Assembly (NCBI GenBank): GCA_947589145.1
Contig: CANQCB010000003.1
Location: 1-32,927, forward strand
Length of the DNA: 32,927 nucleotides
Direction of reading: 5' to 3'
DNA from: an uncultured Clostridia bacterium
GTDB lineage: Bacteria; Bacillota; Clostridia; Christensenellales; Pumilibacteraceae
Shown piece by piece: positions 23,663 through 32,426 of the stretch (within the stretch, counting starts at the first letter, position 1; every line of letters begins with the position of its first letter). The notes under the pieces were generated by a model that did no database searches, was not told the origin of the DNA, and saw only the letters and a list, made by a program, of their open reading frames with translations. The translations under genes were made by a program, and so were the position numbers.

Positions 23663-26482
23663 TTATCCCCTCGTTTTAATCACGAATGTAAAGTTGATCG
23701 TCTCGTTAAACTCCGTTTCGAAATATTCTTTTATAAGGGTTTGATCCTGTTTCATTTCCGCGCTGTTGACAACGAGTTCTCCGTATGCGTCGCTCATGTA
23801 TTCGTATGCGGTGATCGTCACGGATTTGCCGTTGCCGTTCGAATCTTTTACGTTTACGAATTTATCCGCGTATCCGCTCGGAAGGACGACGGTAACCGTG
23901 CCCGCGGGATCGTCGAACGTTATCGAATAATCGGGTTCGTCCGTCAAATCTTCCGCGCTCTTCGCAACGGTGAGTACGTCTCCGCGGCTTATGTTCGAGA
24001 TTTCCAACTTAACGAGCGATTGATCGCCGTAGATCGGCGCTATTTTATGCGTTCCGTTGCCTTCGTCGGTTATATTGTCTTTGTTGAATTGCGGCTTGGC
24101 GTCGGGTCTATATTCGTACTCCGTCGCGGTCTTATACGCGCCGATATCGTCGTCCCACGTCCATTTGTAATAGTCGAAGCCGTCAATGTTGCGGATATTT
24201 TTGTATACCCACTCGTCTTTTATGCGCCAGCCGAAGGTGCTCGGATCGCCGAAAGACGCGTCGATATAACAAACCACTCCGTTGTCGTAAACCGCGTCGA
24301 AGTTGTCGGTCACGGTGTAGTCGTATGACGCGGAGACGTTCCCGTTCGCCGTAATTCCGATCGTCGCGCTTACGGGAGCGGCTATGAGAAGGATCAGAGA
24401 TGTGAGCACGCAAACAAACGTTACGCCGAACCAGTTATGATACTTCCATTTTACCTTTTTATTGAGTACTTTCGTCTCGGTAACCGTTTGGAATTTACCC
24501 TTCTTTACCGCGTCCTCTTTCTCTTCCGTCACCGTCTCCACGACGCGAATGGTGTGCGAAGGCAACTTCTCGTATACGTCGGACATGACGGGTTTGAGAT
24601 AGTCGAAGTAAGGAGCGATCGACGAAAGCGTAAGCGCGAACGCCAAGAGAAGGAACGGCAGCGTTATTATCGGGAAAAGGTTGCCTATCGTCAAGAACGA
24701 TTGAACGAGGAACGGAACGCCTATGATCGTAGGCAGAGTGTAAAGGAACAATCTTTCCATGCCGAATCCGAACTTCTGCGCGAAAACGTTTTTGAGGAGT
24801 ACGGACAGCAGCATTACCGCGCCGTTGATAAGTCCTATTATGAGGTAAGGGAGCGCCGCGGTCGGAACTATGAAGCCGAAGCAAACCGCTACGACGATCT
24901 GCGTTACCGCGCCGCCGCGAACGCAGTCCGCCGCTTTAATTCTGAATGCGCGTTTGAACAGCGGATAAAGTCCGCAAGATACCGCGCCTGCAAAAAGCAT
25001 TGCCGGAATAAGCACGCCCGGCGTGAGCAAATGCGCCGACAAAAGCATATTCATGGTCGCCGCGCCGAAAGCCACCGTAAGCAGTCCGATAAGGAAGTAT
25101 GCGACGATGAACGCCGCGAGCGAGAGCGTCAGAGTAAGGAGTACGCCGCCCACGCCCTTGAACATGTTCTTTATGCCGAACGCCTTTTTCTTCGCCGCAA
25201 ACGCAAGGCTTACCGCCAAAAGTATGATGAGAAGTCCCGAGATTGCGTAGACCCAGCCGTCGGTCGTCGCGAAACTTCCGCCGAGATAGGTATATGCGGA
25301 GCTGTCGCCGTTCGCTTTGAGCGCGGACAAATCCGCGTTACCGAAACATTGCGCTATGTTTTCCATCGCGCTCGCATATTGCGCGACGGCGTTTTCCGTT
25401 ACGTTTGCCGCGTTGTCCGCTTTCGTGCCGGCGTCATATTTGCCCGCGGTGAACGCGAAATCCATGCCCGTAACTTCCCACTCGTCGTCTATCTTGTCAT
25501 AGAATGCGTCGAGATCGGAGGTATAAGAGCCTTCGAGGAGATCGGCAACGCTCGTATCGAGACGAACGGAAGCGTCGGACTTGACGTATCCCGACATTAT
25601 GCCGTTGTCGCCGTCCGTCGTGCGAACGACCGTAAGCGCGCCGCCCGCCGTTATCGCGTCGAAGTTGAACACCGCTTTCGTGCGAGAATAAACGTTATCG
25701 AAGCCTACGAACTGATTTTTGAAAGCATACGCGCCGACGTTACCGTCGTATCTGCCGTCGGTAATGACGAACACCACGTCGTTTTTGAACGACTCGTCTT
25801 TAAGCGTTTCCACCGTTCCGAGCATTGCGCCGACGGCTGCCGCCGAAGTCGCGCCGTTCGAGCCGAGAAGCGAGTCGTAGTGGGTCATTATAACCACCGC
25901 GTCGCCGCCGGGGTTTTCGCCCGGAAGCGCGATGATAAAGTCCTTTACGGCGCGGGAATATATCTCACCCTCTTTGCCGACGTAGTCGCCGCCCGTCATA
26001 TCGCTTACCGTATCGCGGTCGAGAACGAAACCGAGAGCGGACATATCCATGAAGGTATACGTCGCCTTGCCGTCTATGAAGTCTGCGGTTATTTTTTGAT
26101 CGACGGACTTGTTGTTCACCTCGGAGCCGTTCGGATTGGTCTCCCTTTCCTTTCTCGCAACGCTCTCGGAAATGCCGCTACCGTCGAGATAACTTTTGAT
26201 CAACGCCGCCGCGCCGTCCGAAGTGAGTTCGCCGTCCGTCGTCGTGTATGCGTTGCGTTCGGTCTCGGACAAAGCCTGTCCGTATGAATATGCCTTACTC
26301 GTATCTACCGATGTTTTCGTGCTCGCTCCCACACAGTAATACGTTACGAATGAGACTATGATCAGCACGAGAGCCACCAACACAAGCAAAGGGTAATAAT
26401 ATAACTTTATGCACTTGGGAAGTTTCTTCTTTGTGTTGTCGCTCGTTTGCGCCCGATTGACGTTGTTCTGCGCTTCGTTCAT
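23663..26482 (-). CDS. Polytopic M28-like membrane protein, metal ligands largely lost
   Basis: A 939-residue protein: one N-terminal helix (~28-50), an extracellular domain with the M28 zinc aminopeptidase fold (~80-400), about eight helices (~415-650), a charged cytosolic loop, another helix (~715-735) and a C-terminal extracellular domain (~740-939). The layout recalls the polytopic ERMP1/Fxna-like branch of M28. M28 peptidases bind two zinc ions through His, Asp, Glu, Asp, His. Here HYDS (His201) and NFDAITAGG (Asp275) remain, but the GADDDASG-like site reads GATSAAAVG, the catalytic GEE reads DGRYDG, and the last His is missing near KYDAGTKADN. It is therefore probably not a peptidase. 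It leads an apparent unit with the GH95-like gene. GAGGA precedes the ATG. Confidence 0.75.
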   Translation of the reverse strand: MNEAQNNVNRAQTSDNTKKKLPKCIKLYYYPLLVLVALVLIIVSFVTYYCVGASTKTSVDTSKAYSYGQALSETERNAYTTTDGELTSDGAAALIKSYLDGSGISESVARKERETNPNGSEVNNKSVDQKITADFIDGKATYTFMDMSALGFVLDRDTVSDMTGGDYVGKEGEIYSRAVKDFIIALPGENPGGDAVVIMTHYDSLLGSNGATSAAAVGAMLGTVETLKDESFKNDVVFVITDGRYDGNVGAYAFKNQFVGFDNVYSRTKAVFNFDAITAGGALTVVRTTDGDNGIMSGYVKSDASVRLDTSVADLLEGSYTSDLDAFYDKIDDEWEVTGMDFAFTAGKYDAGTKADNAANVTENAVAQYASAMENIAQCFGNADLSALKANGDSSAYTYLGGSFATTDGWVYAISGLLIILLAVSLAFAAKKKAFGIKNMFKGVGGVLLTLTLSLAAFIVAYFLIGLLTVAFGAATMNMLLSAHLLTPGVLIPAMLFAGAVSCGLYPLFKRAFRIKAADCVRGGAVTQIVVAVCFGFIVPTAALPYLIIGLINGAVMLLSVLLKNVFAQKFGFGMERLFLYTLPTIIGVPFLVQSFLTIGNLFPIITLPFLLLAFALTLSSIAPYFDYLKPVMSDVYEKLPSHTIRVVETVTEEKEDAVKKGKFQTVTETKVLNKKVKWKYHNWFGVTFVCVLTSLILLIAAPVSATIGITANGNVSASYDYTVTDNFDAVYDNGVVCYIDASFGDPSTFGWRIKDEWVYKNIRNIDGFDYYKWTWDDDIGAYKTATEYEYRPDAKPQFNKDNITDEGNGTHKIAPIYGDQSLVKLEISNISRGDVLTVAKSAEDLTDEPDYSITFDDPAGTVTVVLPSGYADKFVNVKDSNGNGKSVTITAYEYMSDAYGELVVNSAEMKQDQTLIKEYFETEFNETINFTFVIKTRG

Positions 26483-26538
26483 TTTATGTCAGTTCCTCGC
26501 TTTTGCATTAAAGCGGCTTATACTCCGCTATCCGTACT

Positions 26539-26567
26539 ATTTTATCATAACAACCGTTTTTTTACAA
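26539..26567 (-). promoter_or_regulatory. Promoter of the M28-like/GH95-like unit
   Basis: TTGTAA, a 17-base spacer and TAAAAT with an upstream TG (extended -10) on the minus strand, about 50 bases before the start codon. Confidence 0.6.
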
Positions 26568-26679
26568 ACTATTTTAAGTCGATTTTCGGTATTTTTCAAA
26601 TTTTTACCATCTTATTATCGCGATTTGCCGCGATATCGATGATTTTTTGTCCGTTCGGTAATTTCCGTGCGCGTTTGGT

Positions 26680-27597
26680 CTATCTCTCTTGTTCGTAATA
26701 TCCGTCTATCTTTTCCGCGGCGCTTTTTATCCTTTCTTTCAGCGAGTGAGGCGAAAGCACTCTCGCGTTCACGCCCATCGAGAGGATCTTATTGACCAAC
26801 TCGTAACTGTCGCTCACTTTCGCGCGGAAAATAAATTTACCTTCTTTGTCTTTGCACGAAACGAGGCTCTCCTCTCCCAGCCATTCTTCCGCCTTTGCAA
26901 GCGCGCTGTCGTTTACTTCCAACTCGATTTCCATCGGCGCTCCGAGATTTACGGAAAGCGCGCCGCGAACGTCTCCCTCTTTTCTTTCGAAACGGCTGTC
27001 GGTGAGTTCTACCGAACGCATTCTTGCAAGACGGAAAAGTCGGAAGTCGCCGTGCGAGTGGCAAAAGCCGTAAACGTACCACACTCCCTCTTTGAGCGCA
27101 AGCGTGTACGGGTCGAGCAGTCTCGCCGTGCAGTTACCCATTCTGTCGGTGTATTCTATCCTGACCGTGCGGTCGCCGTCTATCGCCGCGGTTATCGCCG
27201 TGAGTTTGACCGACGCCGCGCCGCCGGAATTCCAACGGTCGGAATCTATGTAAAAGCGCGGCGATACGCTTTCGCGCTCCGACAGACATGTGAGTTTTCC
27301 CATTATCTCGTCCGACGAGGTCGGAAACGTTGCGGACAGCGCGTCCAAACCCGCTCTTATGCGATCAAGTTCTTCGGCGCCGAGCAGTGCGCCGTGCAGT
27401 CTGTAACCTTCGCTTATACGGTAACCGCCGCCTTTCCCGGGCATCGCTTCCACTGGTACGCCCGACTCGACGAGTTCGTCGATATACCGCTGAACCGTGC
27501 GGCCGGAAATTTCGTAGCGTTCGGAGAGTTCTTTTCTCGTCGCCCGCCCGTTGGCGATCAATGTGAGCATTATTCCGTATAAAGTGGAAAGTTTCAT
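26680..27597 (-). CDS. WYL-domain transcriptional regulator (DeoR-like HTH)
   Basis: A 305-residue cytosolic DNA-binding regulator. The winged helix-turn-helix is at residues ~1-60 (GRATRKELSERYEISGRTVQRYIDEL), followed by the conserved GGGYRISEGYRL, a WYL sensing domain (~125-210, with GVWYVYGFCHSHGDFRLFRLARM) and a C-terminal WCX extension. WYL proteins usually sense nucleic acid or nucleotide ligands. I place the start at ATG 27597, not the track start at 27666, because the family N-terminus begins there and a promoter -10 box lies 6 bases upstream, which leaves no room for the longer form. There is no ribosome binding site, so the mRNA is probably leaderless. Downstream is the promoter of the M28-like unit, a plausible but unproven target. 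Confidence 0.88.
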   Translation of the reverse strand: MKLSTLYGIMLTLIANGRATRKELSERYEISGRTVQRYIDELVESGVPVEAMPGKGGGYRISEGYRLHGALLGAEELDRIRAGLDALSATFPTSSDEIMGKLTCLSERESVSPRFYIDSDRWNSGGAASVKLTAITAAIDGDRTVRIEYTDRMGNCTARLLDPYTLALKEGVWYVYGFCHSHGDFRLFRLARMRSVELTDSRFERKEGDVRGALSVNLGAPMEIELEVNDSALAKAEEWLGEESLVSCKDKEGKFIFRAKVSDSYELVNKILSMGVNARVLSPHSLKERIKSAAEKIDGYYEQER

Positions 27598-27603
27598 GGA
27601 TAC

Positions 27604-27632
27604 ATTATAACAAACTCCGCTTATTCCGTCAA
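27604..27632 (-). promoter_or_regulatory. Leaderless promoter of the WYL regulator
   Basis: TTGACG, a 17-base spacer and TGTTATAAT (extended -10) lie on the minus strand, with only GTATCC between TATAAT and the ATG. Expected +1 is at the start codon. Confidence 0.8.
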
Positions 27633-27702
27633 TACGGGCGTAAGAAATTCCCGCCGAACTTCGCAAAAACTTTGCCGATCGCGACGACGTTTATCGCGCC
27701 GT

Positions 27703-28191
27703 TCACAACAGCGTATAAATCTTTCGCGCGAAATTCACGCGTTTGACGTACTCCGCCGTTTCGGGGAACGGAGCGCCGCCGATTTTCCAACTCATGACGT
27801 TGGAATATCCCGCGTTATACGACATGAGCGCGTCGGTCTCGTCGCCGCAAAGGTCAAGGAGATAGCGAAGATAGGCGCTGCCGAGGAGAATTTCGCTTCG
27901 CGCGCTTCCGTCCGCCGCTATCCCCTCGCGCTCGGACACCCACGCCCGCGTGCTCGGCATGAGTTGCATGAGTCCGCTCGCGCCCGCCTCGCTCGTCGCA
28001 GTCTCGTCGTATTTGCTTTCCGTCCATATTACCGCGCGAATCAGCGCTTCGTCGAGCTCGTATGCCCGAGCCGCCTCGGCTACCTCTTTGTCGTAAGCCA
28101 ACGGAAAAAGCGACGACGTGACGAAATAAAAAGCCGCTATCGTCATGATAACGGCAAATATCGCTATGCTTGTTTTAGTCTGTTTAACCAT
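27703..28191 (-). CDS. Membrane-anchored lytic transglycosylase (SLT domain)
   Basis: A 162-residue protein with an N-terminal signal-anchor helix (IAIFAVIMTIAAFYFVTSS) and an SLT domain that cleaves peptidoglycan glycan strands to 1,6-anhydro products at the outer membrane face. The catalytic Glu is in AVIWTESKYD (~58), followed by GASGLMQLMP and MSYNAGYSNV, all conserved in the Slt70/MltE-like family. The start lies inside the coaE part of the upstream gene, overlapping it by 28 bases, with AAGGAG 11 bases ahead, so translation is coupled. A coaE-SLT gene order is common in Firmicutes. It is the last gene of the operon. Confidence 0.92.
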   Translation of the reverse strand: MVKQTKTSIAIFAVIMTIAAFYFVTSSLFPLAYDKEVAEAARAYELDEALIRAVIWTESKYDETATSEAGASGLMQLMPSTRAWVSEREGIAADGSARSEILLGSAYLRYLLDLCGDETDALMSYNAGYSNVMSWKIGGAPFPETAEYVKRVNFARKIYTLL

Positions 28192-29336
28192 TGCGCCATC
28201 AGCTCCTTTGCCTGCCGATGAAGCGACTCGATATTCTCGCTCGTCACCGTGACGTCCGCGAGAGAGGAACGTTCCCCGTCGTCGAGTTGCCGCGCCGAGA
28301 TGGAAGCGAACGTTTCCGCGGTTATGCCGTCGCGCTTCGCCGCGCGGTTTTCCCTCACTTCGTAAGGCGCGGAGACGTTCACGCAGACGTCGGCGACGTT
28401 TTGCAATCCGCTCTCGTAAAGCAGCGGAATTTCCGCCACTCTTATTTGAGCGTCCGAACGCGCGATCTCCTTTTTGAGCCGCTCCGCCACCGCCGGGTGC
28501 ACTATGTTTTCCAACGTTTTGAGTTTGCTCGAGTCCGAAAAAACCATGCTTTTAAGCGCGCTTCTGTCGAGTTTTCCCTCTTTTACCGCGTCGGGAAACG
28601 CTCGTTTTATTTCGACGTTTACTTCGCCGCCTTCCTTTTGCAATTCGTGCGTCACTTTATCGGCACTTATAGTATACGCGCCCAGCGCTTCGAGCATACC
28701 GACGAAGGTACTTTTTCCGCTCGCTATGCCGCCCGTCACCGCAACGACGAGATATGGCGGCGTGCAACCGCAATAATGCTGACGGTATATGCCGTATTTT
28801 GCGCAAAGTTCTTTTATGCGCAGGTTGCCGCCCTCTTTTTTGAAGTCCGACGGCAGATTTTTCACGCCGAATTTTTCGGAGAGTTCTGACATTTTTTCGT
28901 TGAGAAACCGGGCGTCTTTGAGGGGGCTCGACGTGAGCGTGGTCGTAAAATAATCGTAACCCTCGGCCGCCGCCTTTTCGGCGGTCCTTTCGAGGCGCGC
29001 CGCACAACAAAGGTCGCACTTCTTTCCGCGCTCTTTGCCGCCTTTTTCCTCGCCCACCGCGTCGTCGTATTCCTTTCTGTCGTAAGGCTCGACGATTATC
29101 GGCGTTTTCGGGCTGAGCGCGGCGACGAGTTTCCGCACTTCGCCGAGTCTTTTTTCGAATTCCGCTTCGGGATATATGTTCGGGTTGTAAAAATATACCG
29201 TTATATCGAAAAACCGCGTCAGAGATTGCAACGCCGCGGACAGGCAGGGCGCGCAACAAACGTGCAAAAGGAGACGGGGGCGCGTTTCAAGCGCCTGCGT
29301 TATCCTCTTGTATTCGCGATTGTAATCGGTTTTCAT
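28164..29336 (-). CDS. QueH - CoaE fusion (epoxyqueuosine reductase / dephospho-CoA kinase)
   Basis: A 390-residue open frame that reads as two enzymes. Residues ~1-195 are QueH, the non-QueG reductase that finishes queuosine in tRNA: LLLHVCCAPCLSA, KKCDLCCAARLERTA, DYFTTTLTSSPLKD and YRQHYCGC give the conserved Cys set. Residues ~196-390 are CoaE, which phosphorylates dephospho-CoA: VTGGIASGKST P-loop, ISADKVTHEL, IVHPAVAERL and AEIPLLYESGLQ. The join is CGCTPPYLVVAVTGG with no linker and no stop; I re-read the bases there and the frame is continuous. A GTG in VAVTGG has no ribosome binding site, so separate CoaE translation is unlikely. The ATG overlaps the prfA stop as ATGA. Confidence 0.88.
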   Translation of the reverse strand: MKTDYNREYKRITQALETRPRLLLHVCCAPCLSAALQSLTRFFDITVYFYNPNIYPEAEFEKRLGEVRKLVAALSPKTPIIVEPYDRKEYDDAVGEEKGGKERGKKCDLCCAARLERTAEKAAAEGYDYFTTTLTSSPLKDARFLNEKMSELSEKFGVKNLPSDFKKEGGNLRIKELCAKYGIYRQHYCGCTPPYLVVAVTGGIASGKSTFVGMLEALGAYTISADKVTHELQKEGGEVNVEIKRAFPDAVKEGKLDRSALKSMVFSDSSKLKTLENIVHPAVAERLKKEIARSDAQIRVAEIPLLYESGLQNVADVCVNVSAPYEVRENRAAKRDGITAETFASISARQLDDGERSSLADVTVTSENIESLHRQAKELMAQWLNRLKQA

Positions 29337-30397
29337 TCTTCCGCCTCGCTCAATTTTGCCGTTATATCCGCTATTTTAAGCGCGTCCAACATTTCGGAAA
29401 TGTCGCCGTTCATAAAATCTTCGATATTGAACAGAGAAAGTCCTATTCTGTGGTCGGTCACTCTGCCCTGCGGAAAATTGTAGGTGCGAATGCGCTCGCT
29501 CCTGTCGCCCGTTCCCACCTGACTTTTACGCTTGTCCGAGTATTCCTTTTCCGCTATGGAGTTATAATAATCGTATACGCGCGCTTTCAGCACCTTCATC
29601 GCCTTGTCGCGGTTCTTCATCTGACTGCGCTCGTCCTCGCAACATACCACTATGCCCGTTGGCAAATGCGTCATGCGCACGGCGGAATCGGTTTTGTTTA
29701 TGTGCTGTCCGCCCGCGCCGCCGCTTCTGTATGTGTCGATCTTGACGTCTTTGTCGAGAATCTCCACGTTTACGTCCTCGGCTTCGGGGAGGACGGCAAC
29801 CGTGACCGTCGAGGTGTGTATCCTGCCCTGCGTTTCCGTCTCGGGTACGCGCTGAACGCGATGAACGCCGGACTCGTATTTCAGCCGACCGAAAACGCCG
29901 TCGCCCGACAACATGAATACCGCCTCTTTCACGCCGCCGAGTTCGGTGACGTTCATGCTCATATCCTCCCAACGATAACCCACGCGGTCGGCGTACATTT
30001 TATACATACGCATGAGATCAGCGCCGAAAAGAGCGGCTTCCTCTCCGCCCGCGCCGCCGCGGATTTCTATTATCACGTTCTTGTCGTCGTTCGGGTCCTT
30101 GGGGAGCAACAGAATTTTGAGTTCGCTTTCCAACCGCTCTATCTCCTTGCGTTTCTCGTTTATTTCTTCTTCCGCGAGGTCGCGCACATCGGGGTCGGAA
30201 AGCAGTTCGCGGGCCGCCTCTATGTCCTTTTCGGCGCGGCAAAGTTCGCCGTACTTTTCGGCTATGGGAGAAAGAGAGGTGTGCTCTTTGCAAAGTTTGC
30301 TCCAATTCGCGGTGTCGGCTATCACGTCGGGGTCGGCTATTTGCTTTTCCAACGTTTGGAAGCGTTGCAATATGGAATTCAATTTTTCTTTATTCAT
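29333..30397 (-). CDS. prfA: Peptide chain release factor 1
   Basis: Recognises UAA and UAG and releases the peptide at the ribosome. The GGQ loop is in YRSGGAGGQHINKTDSAVR (~225), and HRVQRVPETETQGRIHTS holds the PxT stop-codon recognition motif in the RF1 form. I start at ATG 30397 (354 residues, the family length) because GAGGAG lies just before it; the track start at 30421 adds eight residues inside the upstream gene. It overlaps the DUF1385-PrmC gene by eight bases and the QueH-CoaE gene by four. Its Gln in GGQ is the target of the PrmC methyltransferase encoded just upstream. Confidence 0.97.
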   Translation of the reverse strand: MNKEKLNSILQRFQTLEKQIADPDVIADTANWSKLCKEHTSLSPIAEKYGELCRAEKDIEAARELLSDPDVRDLAEEEINEKRKEIERLESELKILLLPKDPNDDKNVIIEIRGGAGGEEAALFGADLMRMYKMYADRVGYRWEDMSMNVTELGGVKEAVFMLSGDGVFGRLKYESGVHRVQRVPETETQGRIHTSTVTVAVLPEAEDVNVEILDKDVKIDTYRSGGAGGQHINKTDSAVRMTHLPTGIVVCCEDERSQMKNRDKAMKVLKARVYDYYNSIAEKEYSDKRKSQVGTGDRSERIRTYNFPQGRVTDHRIGLSLFNIEDFMNGDISEMLDALKIADITAKLSEAEE

Positions 30398-32255
30398 CGC
30401 CGCTCCTCTTTCGCGCGACAATCACTCTGTCGCTGCCGCCGAGATCCTTGATTACCCGAATGTCCGTGAAAGACTTGCGAAGGAGTTCGCATACGTCCGC
30501 CGCTTGGTCGTGCCCTATTTCCAATACGATCGCGCCGTTTGCCGAAAGGTGTTCGGGCGCGCGCTCGGCAATTATACGATAAAAGCGCAATCCGTCTTTG
30601 CCGCCGTCCAGAGATATTCGCGGCTGACAGGTCACTTCCCTTTGCAAACCGTCTATTTCGTCGGTGCGGATATACGGCGGGTTGGACACTATCACGTCGA
30701 AAGTGCCGTCTATTCCGTCGAAACAATCGCTCTCGATAAGCTGTACGCCGACGAGGTTACTCGCCGCGATTTCCAATGCCGACGCGGAGATATCCGACGC
30801 GGTTATTTTCGCCCCCGTCCTCTCGATTAGCGCACGCGCAATGCAGCCGCTTCCCGTCATAAGGTCGAGGGCGGTTTTCGCGCCCGACTCGTTTATTACG
30901 TCCGCCGCGGTGAGCGCGGTCACTTCGGTCTCCATTCTCGGGAGATGTACGCTTTCGCCGACTTTTATTTCGTAACCGAGAAAGTCCGACTTGCCCATCA
31001 CGTAGTCGAGGGGTTTGCCCTCCGCGCGCGCCGATGATAACTCTTTCATGCGCGCCGTCTGCCGTTTCGTGAGTTTTTCGACGTGCACGAGTTCGTTGCG
31101 CTTTACTCCGAGGACTTCGCAGAGCAGCCAATCTATCTCGGAAGCGTCGTCGATTTTCGCTTCGCCGTACTTCTTTTCGAGATATTTCCGCGCGTCTTTC
31201 ATCGTCATTTCATAGAAATCCACGGTCGGCACGGACGGGTCGTTATCCATTTCGAGAACCTTTCGGAAGGCGACGATCGCCGCTTCCGCCATGCCGTCGT
31301 CGGGCTTTTTGGTCGTGAGCGCTTGAAGCGCGAAACCCGGCGCTTTGAATATGAGGAAAAATTTATTGTCGGGCGCTTTCGCTATGAGTTTCAGCAGTTC
31401 GTAGGACAGCCCCGCGATCACGGGCAAACAGGCAATGCCTATACCCATGCCTATGAGATTGTACAAAAAGCCGCCGAGAGTTTCGCCGCCCACGCATCCG
31501 ACGATAAAAGAACGCGAAAGCCCGCAAACGGATATCACCCACGTCACGAGCGTCATGACGAATACGCTGATGATGACGGTATAAAACAGAAAGGTCGTGC
31601 CGCAACGGGCGTGGCGCGTGGAGCAACTCTGCACGTTCTCCACCGTGAGTTCGAGGTTGTGCTCGTAACAATTTATCGTTCTGTGCTCCGCGCCGTGATA
31701 CATATAGGTGCGCTTTATGTCTTTGATTTTACTCGTGAGCCAAAGATAGAGAATGAGAATTACGACTCGGAAAAAGCCTTTTAACAGGCACATTATGAGT
31801 ACGTAGAGGTTGTCGGAGGATTCCATGCCCGTGCTCGGCACTATCCAAAGGTCGAGAATGAGCCAATTCAGCAGCATGGGCACGGCGATAAAAAGCCCGA
31901 CGGCAAACACTATCGCAAGGAGTACGGCGAGAAACATTCCGCCCTTGCCCAATTTTGCCTCTTCGTCGTCTCCCGCGTATACTTGCGCCGACTTGTTGAT
32001 GTATTTTACGCCGCCGACAAGCGACGATACGAAAGATACCACGCCCCTTATAACGGGTACGCGGCGATACCATTTCGAGGCGCCGTCGTTACGCTCGGTG
32101 TATAAGGTGAGCTCCCCTTTCTCGTCACGGCAACAAAGCGCGGTCGCCGTTTTTCCGCGCATCATTACGCCCTCCAAAAGAGCCTGACCGCCGATATAAC
32201 TCGGCGTATATGCGCCGGGGTTCTTCCACTCCGATTTTTTCTTGTCCTTTTTCAT
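30390..32255 (-). CDS. prmC: DUF1385 - PrmC fusion (membrane protein / release-factor glutamine methyltransferase)
   Basis: A 621-residue frame. Residues ~17-335 are DUF1385, a conserved membrane protein of unknown function: GGQALLEGVMMRG, YMYHGAEHRTINCYE, ARCGTTFL, several helices and the terminal KKPDDGMAEAAIVAF. Residues ~345-621 are PrmC, which methylates the Gln of the GGQ motif of release factors: an N-terminal helical domain (MTMKDARKYLEKKYG), LDLMTGSGCIARAL for SAM binding and the catalytic VSNPPYIRTDEI. In many Firmicutes these are separate adjacent genes between rpmE and prfA; here no stop separates them. An internal ATG at MTMKDAR could in principle start free PrmC but has no clear ribosome binding site. 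The start ATG also lacks one, so the true start and promoter are uncertain. Confidence 0.85.
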   Translation of the reverse strand: MKKDKKKSEWKNPGAYTPSYIGGQALLEGVMMRGKTATALCCRDEKGELTLYTERNDGASKWYRRVPVIRGVVSFVSSLVGGVKYINKSAQVYAGDDEEAKLGKGGMFLAVLLAIVFAVGLFIAVPMLLNWLILDLWIVPSTGMESSDNLYVLIMCLLKGFFRVVILILYLWLTSKIKDIKRTYMYHGAEHRTINCYEHNLELTVENVQSCSTRHARCGTTFLFYTVIISVFVMTLVTWVISVCGLSRSFIVGCVGGETLGGFLYNLIGMGIGIACLPVIAGLSYELLKLIAKAPDNKFFLIFKAPGFALQALTTKKPDDGMAEAAIVAFRKVLEMDNDPSVPTVDFYEMTMKDARKYLEKKYGEAKIDDASEIDWLLCEVLGVKRNELVHVEKLTKRQTARMKELSSARAEGKPLDYVMGKSDFLGYEIKVGESVHLPRMETEVTALTAADVINESGAKTALDLMTGSGCIARALIERTGAKITASDISASALEIAASNLVGVQLIESDCFDGIDGTFDVIVSNPPYIRTDEIDGLQREVTCQPRISLDGGKDGLRFYRIIAERAPEHLSANGAIVLEIGHDQAADVCELLRKSFTDIRVIKDLGGSDRVIVARKRSGDE

Positions 32256-32364
32256 GCTATACTTTTAATGTCCCGTGCTTTTCCGATACGTTTTTATATA
32301 TTTATGCTTTCGCCGTCCGCGCGGAGACTTTCGGATAAGCGTTCGCGCGCGGTCTTTCATTGCA

Positions 32365-32418
32365 AATAAAAAAGCCATACCGAGACCCCGATATTTACGC
32401 GGAAATGGTATGGCTTTT
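32365..32418 (-). terminator. Terminator of rpmE
   Basis: AAAAGCCATACC pairs perfectly with GGTATGGCTTTT around a 25-base loop, followed on the minus strand by TTATTTG. It separates rpmE from the downstream fusion gene. Confidence 0.85.
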
Positions 32419-32426
32419 CGTTTTTA

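Noticed and set aside
24437-26287. 616-residue plus-strand ORF antisense to the M28-like gene
   Set aside because: Arg/Glu-rich shadow of a membrane protein gene; no start signals.
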